Shown here in pieces: positions 7,501 through 15,003 of a stretch of 64,000 bases of DNA; within the stretch, counting starts at the first letter, position 1; each line of letters begins with the position of its first letter. A program made the translations under genes and the position numbers. A model generated the notes under the pieces. That model saw only the letters and a program-made list of their open reading frames with translations. It did not search any database and was not told the origin of the DNA. This DNA comes from Thermocatellispora tengchongensis (GTDB lineage: Bacteria > Actinomycetota > Actinomycetes > Streptosporangiales > Streptosporangiaceae), in NCBI RefSeq assembly GCF_014202315.1, contig NZ_JACHGN010000017.1, positions 1-64,000 of the forward strand. Direction: 5' to 3'.

Positions 7501-9154
7501 CCGGGTTGTACGGCGCGTACGCCTGGTTGTCGCCGTGGCAGAACGGCCAGCCGAAGTTCCCGGCCTCGCGGATGACGTTGTACTCGACCAGTCCCTCCGG
7601 CCCGCGGTCGGTGGTGGGGCCGCCGCGGTCGGGGCCGTAGTCGGCCACGTGCACGTACCCGGTCTTCTGGTCCACCGTGAACCGGAACGGGTTGCGGAAG
7701 CCCATGGCGAAGATCTCGGGCTTGGTCTTGGCCGTGCCCGGCGGGAACAGGTTGCCGTCGGGGATGTCGTATCCGCCGTCGGCCTTGGGCTTGATCCGCA
7801 GGATCTTGCCGCGCAGGTCGTTGGTGTTGCCGGCGGTGCGGGCGGCGTCCAGCATCTCCTGGCCGGGCCGCCAGTCGATCGGGGCGTAGCCCTGCCAGTC
7901 CGGCGAGAGGTTCGGCGGCACGTCGTCGCCGGTGCTCAGGTAGAGCGTGCCGTCAGGGCCGAACTCCACCGCGCCGCCGGTGTGGCCGGGCTCGGGGAAG
8001 GTCCTGGACCGGTAGGCGGGCACCTCAAGGATCTTCTTCTCGGTGGCGAGGTCGATGGCGTCTCCGCTCACGGTGAAGCGGGAGAGCCGGTTGACGTCCT
8101 GTGAGCTGTCGGCCGGGGACCAGTAGACGTAGATCCAGCCGTTGTCGGCGAAGTCGGGGTCGAGTTCCATGCCGACCAGGCCGTCCTCGCCGCCGTTGTA
8201 GACGTTCAGGGTGGCGGCGGTGACGGTGGTGTGCGTGTCGGGCTTGAAGATCTTGATCTCACCGCGCCGCTGGATGTAGAAGACGCGGCCGTCGGCGGCG
8301 ACGTCCAGTTCCATGGGGTCGGCGGTGTTGTCGTCCAGCGTGATCTTCTCGAAGCTGCTGTGGACGGTGCCGCCGCAGTCGCCTTCCTCGACGCCCGCGG
8401 CCCAGGCGATGCCGCCGAGCACGTGCTCGCGGAACAGCGGCTCGGCGTAGGCGGCGGTGTCGTGGCCCATGGCGGTGGCCCAGACCTTGCCGCCCTCGGC
8501 GTTGCGGCACCAGGAGATCGGGTGGTCGGGCCCCATGGCGGCGCTGCCGGGGTTGTAGGTCGTCTCGTCCGCGGTCACCAGGACGTGCACGTTGCCGCGG
8601 GGGTTGGGCGAGAAGTTGTACCACTCCTCCGGGCGCTGCCAGCGCAGCGGGAGGTTCTTGGTGGACGGGTGGACGCGGTCGACGACCTTGGCCGTGCCCT
8701 GAAGCACGCCGGGGGAGTGGGCCGGCATGTGGGCGCCGCCGTTGACGAGGTCGTCCCACCAGGGGAACTCGTTCTCGATGCCCATGTCCAGGGCGTTGTG
8801 GACGGCCACGACGCCCTTGCCGGAGCGCACGAACTTCTGCACGGCCTGGCGCTGGGCGTCGTTCTCCCAGACCATGCCGGAGTTCTGCAGCATGATCAGC
8901 ACGTCGAACCCGGCGAGGTTGGCATCCTCGAAGGCGGCGGAGTCGGCGGTCTGCACGACTTCGAACCCGTGCTCGGCCGCCAGGTCCTTCATCATCTGGA
9001 TGCCCGCGGGGATCGAGCCGTGTACGTACCCGACGGCCTTGGTGAACAGCAGGGCCCGGAAGGGCTCATGGTGGGCGGTGCCGGCTCGTGCGGTGCCGAC
9101 CAGTGAGGTGAGTATCAGGATCGGGAGGATCAGGGCAGCCAACAATCGGCGCAT
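4562..9154 (-). CDS. Secreted multidomain ThuA / PQQ-type sugar dehydrogenase / PKD / ricin-lectin protein
   Basis: A 1530-residue exported protein. The start is ATG 9154 (MRRLLAALILPILILTSLVG signal peptide, GGAG ribosome site) rather than the upstream ATG at 9250, which would bury the signal peptide. Order: ThuA-like glutamine-amidotransferase fold (about 30-265); glucose/sorbosone dehydrogenase beta-propeller (about 270-715; GLVGMELDPDFADNGWIYVY, FRNPFRFTVD, LRGKILRI); PKD domain (about 720-800; SYDPDGDPITFAWDFDGDGT); Ig-like linker; a CBM6-like beta-sandwich (about 900-1030); a ricin-type lectin (about 1040-1185, QxW repeats); two OmpL47-like repeats (about 1190-1365); and a C-terminal FIMAH-type helical module (about 1450-1530). 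Inferred role: extracellular binding and oxidation of a sugar or polysaccharide. It lies downstream of the sugar ABC operon, separated by a hairpin. Confidence 0.88.
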   Translation of the reverse strand: MRRLLAALILPILILTSLVGTARAGTAHHEPFRALLFTKAVGYVHGSIPAGIQMMKDLAAEHGFEVVQTADSAAFEDANLAGFDVLIMLQNSGMVWENDAQRQAVQKFVRSGKGVVAVHNALDMGIENEFPWWDDLVNGGAHMPAHSPGVLQGTAKVVDRVHPSTKNLPLRWQRPEEWYNFSPNPRGNVHVLVTADETTYNPGSAAMGPDHPISWCRNAEGGKVWATAMGHDTAAYAEPLFREHVLGGIAWAAGVEEGDCGGTVHSSFEKITLDDNTADPMELDVAADGRVFYIQRRGEIKIFKPDTHTTVTAATLNVYNGGEDGLVGMELDPDFADNGWIYVYWSPADSSQDVNRLSRFTVSGDAIDLATEKKILEVPAYRSRTFPEPGHTGGAVEFGPDGTLYLSTGDDVPPNLSPDWQGYAPIDWRPGQEMLDAARTAGNTNDLRGKILRIKPKADGGYDIPDGNLFPPGTAKTKPEIFAMGFRNPFRFTVDQKTGYVHVADYGPDRGGPTTDRGPEGLVEYNVIREAGNFGWPFCHGDNQAYAPYNPDTKVVGPKFDCANPVNDSPNNTGLTELPPIQAPVMWYGYGTSPVFPELGSGGAAPMMGPVYRYDAANPSTTKFPAYFDGVGFFYEWARNHIKEIHRDDDDKVLKINDFLAKTSFVKPMDMTFGPDGSMYLLEWGSSFGGGNNDSGLYRIDYSAGARTPVARAAASRTNGPAPLTVDFDSAGSYDPDGDPITFAWDFDGDGTFDSGQPKATHVYQQAGRFTAQLKVTDSTGKEGFANIEVTAGNTAPTVTLDTPVNGTLIEFGTDVPYKVTVTDPEDGTIDCEKVFVNPALGHDDHEHETTEIPGCQGTISTSDLGGHPAGANLYYVINAHYTDQGDNPLTGYAKVVLQPKRKQAEYFTSMSGVRVIDQSGAESGKRIGDISNNDWIAFTPMDLNGIDSVAYRLSSPSGGGSIELRADSPAGTLLATTAVPATGGWDTYQMTPSVPVRSDVRTRTLYVVFKNSANNAFDLDAVQFAGEGAGGGPEPGVYTLTAQHSGKNVAVKDASTADDALIVQMGANGGPEQQWQAIPLSGGGYQFKNVKSGKCLDVPGGSTTPGTQLVQWTCHPDGQAHQVHQRFHPVASGETYKITSAVSGLCLDVNGVSQADGAAVIQWNCTESDNQRFRLTTAQADRTAPVTTVKVADPNGEDGWYTTGPVEVTLTATDDDSGVAATEYRLDEGAWTTYTEPVLVSGDGSRKLEYRSRDGAGNVEEPGSRTLKLDTLAPQTTAEFAAPNDAGWNNGDVPVRLTAQDATSGVARVEYSLDQAEWKPYSGEPVIVSGDGSHELRYRARDAAGSTEQEKAAVLKIDGTRPTLMVSGVSDGETYGDAQDLRITWEAVDVTSGVKTTSGTLEGSQLQPDTVVPLFTRPLAQQTVSVTAGDNAGNSVTTNVRFTVTTSLRDMQNLLDRFRATGWLSLNVHTNLTKELTKARTAEAKGNDAKALRHLRAFKALAADQTLVPRADVRQVLTRDADKMIGVIG

Positions 9155-9249
9155 GTCGCATCTCCAGGCGAATGTGGGGGGTGCGGAGTATGTGACGTGG
9201 GACAGATGTGGGAGCTGTGGACGCTGTGACCGAACCTTTTTCACCCTCA

Positions 9250-9271
9250 TCCCGCCTGCTCACAGGCGGGA
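9250..9271 (-). terminator. Strong hairpin between the isomerase gene and the ThuA-dehydrogenase gene
   Basis: TCCCGCCTG and CAGGCGGGA form a perfect 9-bp stem with a CTCA loop, about 140 bp beyond the stop of the minus-strand sugar operon (9411) and about 95 bp before the next gene's start (9154). There is no U-tract, as is common for actinobacterial terminators. It probably ends or attenuates operon transcription; the 4562-9154 gene would then need its own promoter. Confidence 0.45.
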
Positions 9272-9410
9272 AGCGGGCCGAGATCCCAGGGATCGGCGGG
9301 TGTCGTGCCAGGTCACCCGGATCATGGTCGTTGCCCGGCGGCGTTCCCGCCTGTGGGTGTGGGGCGGTTGAACAGGGTTCACCGTGAGGGTGTGAAGCAG
9401 GTGAGGGAAG

Positions 9411-10250
9411 TCAGAGTGTGCGGAGGAACGCCAGCCCGCGTGTGGCGAGGTCGTCCTGGGTGGGGGCCAGGGGCCGCCAGATGGAGGCCGCGGTCGCGAT
9501 CGACTGGTTGTGGGCGGTGAACGACTCGATGACGAGGGGTCCGGCGTAGCCGGTTTCGCGCAGGGCGGCGGTGAAGCCGGGCCAGTCGAACCGGTCCTCG
9601 CCGGGGGTGCCGCGGTCGGTCCCGCAGACCTGCACGTGGGCGACCCGCCCCGCTGCCGCGCGTACGGCCTGGGCGGGGTCCTTCTCCTCGATGTTCAGGT
9701 GGTAGACGTCCAGGGCCAGGTCGCAGCCCTCGGGCAGGGCGTCGAGCGCCTGCTCGACGGTGTTGATGAGGCTGGTCTCGTAACGGTTGAGCGGCTCCAC
9801 CGCGATCCGCACGCCGCGCTCGGCGGCGTACTCGGCGACCGGCCGCAGGTTGCGCCGCAACTCGGCGTACGCCGCGCGCCGCTCCTCGGCGGACATGCGC
9901 CAGGTCCGCCCCACCGAGGCGTACGCGGGGCCGCCGATCACCGGCGAGCCCACGGCGACCGCCGCGTCCACGCAGTGCCGCAGGTAGTCCTGGGTCTCCT
10001 TGACGGTGCCGTCGGGCGCGGCCACGAGTTCCCGGCCCGGTGGCATGACCAGCACCACCGAGGCCGCCAGACCGTGCCGGGCCAGCAGGCCCGCCGCCCG
10101 GTGGGGGTCCCAGTCGCCGGGCTGCTCGATCGGCAGCTCGATGACGTCGAACCCCCACCCGGCGACCCGGGGAACGAGGCGGGCGAGGTCGCCGTCGGTG
10201 AGCGGCGAGGTCCACACCCAGGTGTTCACTCCGACGCGGAAGCCGCTCAT
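9411..10250 (-). CDS. Sugar phosphate isomerase/epimerase (xylose-isomerase-like TIM barrel)
   Basis: A 279-residue AP-endonuclease-2/xylose-isomerase-like TIM barrel. It starts FRVGVNTWVWTSPLT, contains the metal-site strands VIELPIE, IAVEPLNRYETSLINT (Glu ligand), CDLALDVYHLNIEE (Asp/His) and VHVQVCGTDRGTPGEDRFDW, and ends in GPLVIESFTA. This is the pattern of D-tagatose/D-psicose 3-epimerase-type enzymes. The start ATG 10250 overlaps the stop of the substrate-binding protein (ATGA), so the two are translationally coupled. As last gene of the sugar ABC operon it most likely epimerises or isomerises the imported sugar in the cytosol; the actual substrate is not deducible. Confidence 0.85.
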   Translation of the reverse strand: MSGFRVGVNTWVWTSPLTDGDLARLVPRVAGWGFDVIELPIEQPGDWDPHRAAGLLARHGLAASVVLVMPPGRELVAAPDGTVKETQDYLRHCVDAAVAVGSPVIGGPAYASVGRTWRMSAEERRAAYAELRRNLRPVAEYAAERGVRIAVEPLNRYETSLINTVEQALDALPEGCDLALDVYHLNIEEKDPAQAVRAAAGRVAHVQVCGTDRGTPGEDRFDWPGFTAALRETGYAGPLVIESFTAHNQSIATAASIWRPLAPTQDDLATRGLAFLRTL

Positions 10251-11458
10251 TCCTTCTTCCCGCCCCAGTTCTCGGGGAAGCCGGGCAGGCTCTCGCAGCC
10301 GCACAGGGCGTAGTGCAGCGGCGGCATGTTGGGCTGGAGGTAGGTGTCCAGGTTCTCCTGGGTGATCTTCGGCTGGGGCAGGTTCCACACCTTCGGCACC
10401 TCCTCGCCCTTGAGGATCTTCAGGGCGGCGATGATCGGGGTGCGCCACTGGTAGGTGGGGTAGGTCGGGGCGATCGCGGTCAGGCCGTCGTCCTTCCACT
10501 TGCGCAGGAAGTCCTGCTGGTCCTCTCCGGTCATCGGCGGCACCGGCAGCCCGGCGTCCTCGAACGCCTCGGCGACGGCCACCGAGGTGGCGCCCGAGTC
10601 CATCCACACGCCATCGATCTTGCCATGACGCTGGATGTAGTCACTGACGATGCTCTTGCTCTTGGCGGCGTCGCCGTCGGTGAACTCCACGCCGACGACC
10701 TCCAGGTCACTGGCGTCGAAGGCCACCTTCGCGGCCGACCAGCGGGTCTCCAGCACGTCCACGCCGGGGCTGATCCGCAGCGCGAGGATCTTGCCGCCCG
10801 CGGGCACCTTCTGCACCAGGAACTCCGCCGCGTCGGCGCCGAAGGCGTAGCCGCCGATCGGCTTGATGAAGGTCACCGGGCAGTCGGTCTCCACGCCGCG
10901 GTCGAAGACGATGACCGGAACCTCGGCGCAGGCGCCCTTCACGGCCGGGGTGAGCGTGGCGGTGGTGTTCGGCGAGATGATCAGCGCGTCACAGCCCTTG
11001 GCCTGCAGCTCGGCGATGTCGGAGATCTGCTTGTCGTCCTTCCCCTCGGCGTCGAGCGCGGTGAACTCGGCGATCTCCTTGTGCAGGGCGACCTCGGCCT
11101 GCATGGTCTTCCAGCCGACCTGGCGCCATGGGTTGTTGACCGCGGCGTTGGAGAAGCAGATCTCGTACGGGCCCTCCTTCTTGTGGTCGGCGGTGGAGAC
11201 CATCTGCGGCGCGATGGCCTGCTCCCAGGGCTTGTCCGCGGGGCCCTGCGGCGCCTGCGAGCGCATGGCGAGCTGGGCGTCGTAGTCGGCCTGGACGAAG
11301 AACTTGGACTGGGCGCCGGTGCCGGCGGCCTGCGCGGACGAGGCGGGGGCGTCGGGGGCCTGGCTCGCGGTGGTGGCCGCGGGCTTGTCGGAGGTGCATC
11401 CCGCGGCGAGCAGTGCCAGCGCCACCGCGGCGAGGACGAGGGGGCTATGACGCGGCAT
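10247..11458 (-). CDS. Sugar ABC transporter substrate-binding lipoprotein
   Basis: A 403-residue periplasmic-binding-protein-like lipoprotein: signal peptide with lipobox LLAAGC at residues 16-21, then a Ser/Ala/Pro-rich linker, then a two-lobe RbsB-type (Peripla_BP_4) domain with ISDIAELQAKGCDALIISPN and VPVIVFDRGV as typical strands. It captures the sugar outside the membrane for the permease pair. The gene overlaps the upstream permease by 14 bp and the downstream isomerase by 4 bp. Its position after the permeases, rather than first, is less usual. The N-terminal half carries an extra segment before the binding fold (about residues 45-95). Specificity cannot be read from sequence; the RbsB-like class binds pentoses, hexoses or inositol. 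Confidence 0.88.
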   Translation of the reverse strand: MPRHSPLVLAAVALALLAAGCTSDKPAATTASQAPDAPASSAQAAGTGAQSKFFVQADYDAQLAMRSQAPQGPADKPWEQAIAPQMVSTADHKKEGPYEICFSNAAVNNPWRQVGWKTMQAEVALHKEIAEFTALDAEGKDDKQISDIAELQAKGCDALIISPNTTATLTPAVKGACAEVPVIVFDRGVETDCPVTFIKPIGGYAFGADAAEFLVQKVPAGGKILALRISPGVDVLETRWSAAKVAFDASDLEVVGVEFTDGDAAKSKSIVSDYIQRHGKIDGVWMDSGATSVAVAEAFEDAGLPVPPMTGEDQQDFLRKWKDDGLTAIAPTYPTYQWRTPIIAALKILKGEEVPKVWNLPQPKITQENLDTYLQPNMPPLHYALCGCESLPGFPENWGGKKE

Positions 11459-12386
11459 GTGCGTCTCCTTTGACTCTCTGGGGGGTGAGGAAGGGCAGTC
11501 TCAGCGCTCCCGCCGCCACGGCGGCGATGATGATGACCCCCTGCACGGTGAACTCCAGGGCCCCCGAGATGCCGTACAGGTTGAGCAGGGTGAACAGCGC
11601 TTCCAGGGTGAAGGCGCCGGCCATCGCGGCGATGACCGTGCCGCGCCCGCCGCCCAGCACGACGCCGCCGAGCACGACCGCGGTGATCGCCTGGAACTCC
11701 AGCCCTTGGCCCACCTGGGCGGAGACCCCGGCGAACCCGCCGAGCAGGATCGCGGCGACGGCGGCGGCGAGGCCGGACAGGACGAAGGCCAGGGTCCTGG
11801 CTCGGGCGACGCGCACTCCCGACAGCGCGGCGGCCCGCTCGTTGTCGCCGGTCGCGACCAGGGTCCTGCCGAAGTCGGCGCGCATGATCAGCGCGGCGGC
11901 CACCGCCATGACGGCCAGCACCAGGACGGCCCAGCCGGTCTCCCTGCCGAACACCCGGAAGGTCTCGGACAGGGCGCCGCGCGGTGCGCCGCCGGTCCAC
12001 AGGAACACCGCGCCCGACAGCACGAGCATCATGCCCAGCGTGGTGATGAAGGACGGCACCCGCAGGATGGTGGTCACCACCCCGTTGACCAGGCCGACCA
12101 GCAGCCCGATGACGATCAGCAGGGCCAGCACCGGCCACGTGGCGCCCTCGTTCCCGTCGATGAGGCGGGCGGCGACCACGACCTCGACCGTGACCAGCGA
12201 GCCGACCGAAAGGTCGAACTCACCGGAGACGATCACAAAGTACTGGCCCGCGGCGAGGATCACCAGCGGCGCCGCGCGGCGGACGAAGGCGAGGAAGCCG
12301 GCGGGTTCGAGGAAGAACGGGTTGGCGATCGCGATGGCGGCCAGCAGCACGGCCAGCACCGCGAGGATCGGCAGCGCGCGTCTCAC
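11445..12386 (-). CDS. Sugar ABC transporter permease (RbsC type), second permease
   Basis: A 313-residue inner-membrane permease of the BPD_transp_2 / RbsC family. The conserved FVIVSGEFDLSVGSLV segment and the EAA-like GGGRGTVIAAMAGAF loop are clear, with about nine hydrophobic segments. The start is GTG 12386, in a GTGA overlap with the previous permease stop. It forms a heterodimer with the permease at 12383-13375 and uses the ATPase at 13372-14814. Its stop lies inside the binding-protein gene start. Alternative starts further upstream exist in frame but would run back through the other permease gene. Confidence 0.88.
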   Translation of the reverse strand: MRRALPILAVLAVLLAAIAIANPFFLEPAGFLAFVRRAAPLVILAAGQYFVIVSGEFDLSVGSLVTVEVVVAARLIDGNEGATWPVLALLIVIGLLVGLVNGVVTTILRVPSFITTLGMMLVLSGAVFLWTGGAPRGALSETFRVFGRETGWAVLVLAVMAVAAALIMRADFGRTLVATGDNERAAALSGVRVARARTLAFVLSGLAAAVAAILLGGFAGVSAQVGQGLEFQAITAVVLGGVVLGGGRGTVIAAMAGAFTLEALFTLLNLYGISGALEFTVQGVIIIAAVAAGALRLPFLTPQRVKGDAHAAS

Positions 12387-13375
12387 GCCCTCCTCCTTCC
12401 GAGCATCCCGGTACGCCGGGCGTAGACGGCGACCGCGGCCACGATGACCACGCCGCGCACGACGTCCTTGAAGAAGGAGTTGACCTCCAGTTGGTTGAAG
12501 ACGCTGTCCAGGACGGCCAGCAGCAGCACGCCGCCGACCGTGCCCGCGACACCGCCCCTGCCTCCGGCCAGCGCGGTGCCGCCGAGGACGACGGCGGCGA
12601 TGGACTCCAGGTCGTAGCCTCCGTCGGTGCCCACGGTCGGGGCTCCGGCGCCGAGCCGCGAGGCGAGCAGCAGGCCCGCGATGCCGGCGCACAGCGAGCA
12701 CAGCACATGGGTGACGATCACCACACGGTCGGTGCGGACCCCGGAGAGCCGGGCGACCTCGGGGTCGCCGCCCACGGCGTACACGCGGTAGCCATAGCGG
12801 GTACGGCTGAGCAGGAACCAGGCGATGAGCGCCACCACGGCCCAGAGCATGGCCGAGACCGGCACGGGCCCGATCCGGTCGTAGCCGAGGTGCTGGAACG
12901 ACTCCGGCACGCGCCCGGCGGGGCCGTCGTAGAGGTGGTCCACGACTCCCTTGATGATCAGTGCGACGCCCAGGGTGGCGATGAACGCGTGCACCCGCAG
13001 CTTGGTGATGACCAGTCCGTTGACCAGTCCGACCAGGACGCTGACCCCCGCGACCGCCGCCACCGCGGGCACGATCCCGGCGTCCTGCCCGGCCATGATC
13101 TCCGCCGCGACCAGCGAGGTCAGGCTGATCAGGTACGCGACCGACAGGTCGAGCGACCCGGCCAGGATGGCCAGCGTCTGGCCGACCGCGACTATGCCGA
13201 GCGCGGCCGAGCGCTGCTGCACGCCGACGATGTTCTCCAGGGTGAGGAACTGGCCGCCGTCCAGGGCGACCAGTCCCCAGCCGGCCAGGATCACCACGGC
13301 CAGGGCCACGAACACCACCCGGGTCGGGTCGGCGATGGCCGCCAGCCCGGCGCGGTGCCCGGGGAGCGCGGTCAC
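12383..13375 (-). CDS. Sugar ABC transporter permease (RbsC type), first permease
   Basis: A 330-residue permease of the same BPD_transp_2 family as its neighbour but clearly diverged. The key segment reads TLAILAGSLDLSVAYLISLT and the cytoplasmic loop GGTALAGGRGGVAGTVGG. About eight to ten membrane segments. It starts at GTG 13375, overlapping the ATPase stop in a GTGA, and ends overlapping the next permease. Two different permease genes in one operon indicate a heterodimeric channel, as in some ribose/xylose/inositol importers. Confidence 0.88.
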   Translation of the reverse strand: MTALPGHRAGLAAIADPTRVVFVALAVVILAGWGLVALDGGQFLTLENIVGVQQRSAALGIVAVGQTLAILAGSLDLSVAYLISLTSLVAAEIMAGQDAGIVPAVAAVAGVSVLVGLVNGLVITKLRVHAFIATLGVALIIKGVVDHLYDGPAGRVPESFQHLGYDRIGPVPVSAMLWAVVALIAWFLLSRTRYGYRVYAVGGDPEVARLSGVRTDRVVIVTHVLCSLCAGIAGLLLASRLGAGAPTVGTDGGYDLESIAAVVLGGTALAGGRGGVAGTVGGVLLLAVLDSVFNQLEVNSFFKDVVRGVVIVAAVAVYARRTGMLGRRRA

Positions 13376-14814
13376 GTGGTCACCTCGCCGGTGGCCAGGC
13401 TCATCACGGCCTCCTCGGAGGAGCCGGCGGGCAGGGTGCCCGCGATGCGGCCATCGCGCAGCACCACGATGCGGTCGCTCATGCCGATCAGCTCGGGCAG
13501 CTCGGAGGAGATCATCATGATCGCGGCGCCCTCGCCGGCCAGCTCGCGCATCAGGTCGTGGATGGCCGCCTTGGCGCCCACATCGACGCCGCGGGTCGGC
13601 TCGTCGAACAGCAGCACCTTGGGGGCGACGGTCATCCACTTGGCCAGCACCACCTTCTGCTGGTTGCCGCCGGAGAGGTAGCGGACCTCCTGCTCCTGCC
13701 GGGGCGGGCGAAGCCGGACCCGTTCCAGCAGCTCGCGCACGCCGCCGTTCCGTCCCCGGCCGGTGGCGCGGGCGACGAGGAGGGCGTTGTCACGCACGGA
13801 CTGGCGCAACGCCAGGCCCTCGGCCTTGCGGTCCTCGGTGACCAGGCCGATCCCGGCCCGGATGCTCTCGCGGACCGAACGCGGGCGTACCGGCATCATC
13901 TCGCCCCTGGTGAACGGCTCCGCGCCGAAGAGGGCCTTGGCCAGCTCCGACCGGCCCGACCCCTGCAGGCCCGCCACGCCGAGGATCTCACCGGCGCGAA
14001 GCTCCAGGTCGATGTCATGCAGGCGGTCGTTGCCCGCGCCGGTGACCCGCAGCCGCGTCTCGCCCGTGGAGGAGGCGCGGGGCGGGAAGTAGCTGCCGAG
14101 GTCGCGCCCGACCATGAGGCGGACCAGATCGCCGGGTGTGACGTCGGCGGTGGGGACGGTGGTGACGAGCCTGCCGTCCTTCAGCACGGTCACCCGGTCG
14201 GCCAGGTCGAACACCTCGCGCAGCCGGTGGGAGATGTACAGCACGGCGATGCCCCGCTCCTGTAATCGGCGCACCAGCCGGTACAGCAGCTCGACCTCGT
14301 GACCGGCGAGCGCGGCCGTGGGCTCGTCCATCACCACGATCCGGGCGTCGAGCGAGAGCGCCTTGACGATCTCGACGACCTGCTGCTGAGCCACCGACAG
14401 GCGCTTGACCGGCTGCCGGGGGCCGAAGGAGTCCACTCCCAGCTCGGTGAGGAGCCGGGCGGTCGCGGCGTCCATGGCCGCACGGTCCACCATGCCGCGG
14501 CGTACGGGCTCGCGGCCCAGGAAGACGTTCTCGGCCACACTGCGCTCGGGCAGCAGGTTGAACTCCTGATAGATGATCGCCACGCCGGCGCGTTGTGCCT
14601 CCAGGGGATGGCCGAACGCCACGCGGTGGCCGTCGATCTCGATCGTGCCCTCGTCGGGGGTGTGGACTCCGGCGAGGATCTTCATCAGTGTGGACTTGCC
14701 CGCACCGTTCTCCCCCACCACCGCGTGCACCTCGCCCGGCCCGGCGGCGAGGTCCACTCCGGTGAGCACCTGGACGCCCAGGAATCGCTTGCCGATGCCA
14801 CGCATGTTCAGCAT
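13372..14814 (-). CDS. Sugar ABC transporter ATP-binding protein (RbsA/MglA type, duplicated domain)
   Basis: A 480-residue duplicated ABC ATPase. Domain 1 has Walker A GENGAGKST (34-42), a degenerate signature LSVAQQQVVEIVKAL and Walker B VVMDEPTAAL. Domain 2 has a degenerate Walker A GLQGSGRSE (about 285), the signature LSGGNQQKVVLAKWM (about 378-392) and Walker B VLLFDEPTRGVDVG. A degenerate P-loop in one half is normal for this family. It energises carbohydrate uptake through the two permeases. As first gene of the operon, its promoter lies in the 189-bp gap shared with the divergent ROK regulator. Confidence 0.92.
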   Translation of the reverse strand: MLNMRGIGKRFLGVQVLTGVDLAAGPGEVHAVVGENGAGKSTLMKILAGVHTPDEGTIEIDGHRVAFGHPLEAQRAGVAIIYQEFNLLPERSVAENVFLGREPVRRGMVDRAAMDAATARLLTELGVDSFGPRQPVKRLSVAQQQVVEIVKALSLDARIVVMDEPTAALAGHEVELLYRLVRRLQERGIAVLYISHRLREVFDLADRVTVLKDGRLVTTVPTADVTPGDLVRLMVGRDLGSYFPPRASSTGETRLRVTGAGNDRLHDIDLELRAGEILGVAGLQGSGRSELAKALFGAEPFTRGEMMPVRPRSVRESIRAGIGLVTEDRKAEGLALRQSVRDNALLVARATGRGRNGGVRELLERVRLRPPRQEQEVRYLSGGNQQKVVLAKWMTVAPKVLLFDEPTRGVDVGAKAAIHDLMRELAGEGAAIMMISSELPELIGMSDRIVVLRDGRIAGTLPAGSSEEAVMSLATGEVTT

Positions 14815-14909
14815 CTCGTCCCCTTCCCTGCCGACGCGGAGCCGGGGACGGGATGACTGCGGAGGTGGGGGGTGCGGCGGACGGCAGTTGTACCGGTCCG
14901 TCGGTAATC

Positions 14910-14924
14910 AGCCGAGTATCGGCT
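14910..14924. promoter_or_regulatory. 6-3-6 inverted repeat in the divergent promoter region, probable ROK operator
   Basis: AGCCGA-GTA-TCGGCT is a perfect inverted repeat in the 189-bp gap between the sugar ABC operon (minus, start 14814) and the ROK regulator (plus, start 15004). A second possible signal is the direct repeat GCATAAG at about 14976 and 14997, flanking a TAGGAT-like -10 just upstream of the ROK start. Repression of both directions by the ROK protein is inferred from layout. Confidence 0.45.
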
Positions 14925-15003
14925 AATGTCCTCCATGTTTCGGGATCGTAAAGCGGTGCTATGACGACGGTCAAGCATAAGTCAGGTAGGATACGGCATA
15001 AGC

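Noticed and set aside
5150-8104. A 984-codon open frame on the plus strand
   Set aside because: It is antisense to the secreted ThuA-dehydrogenase gene, is dominated by V, G, R and A, and matches no family; such frames are a by-product of GC-rich third positions.
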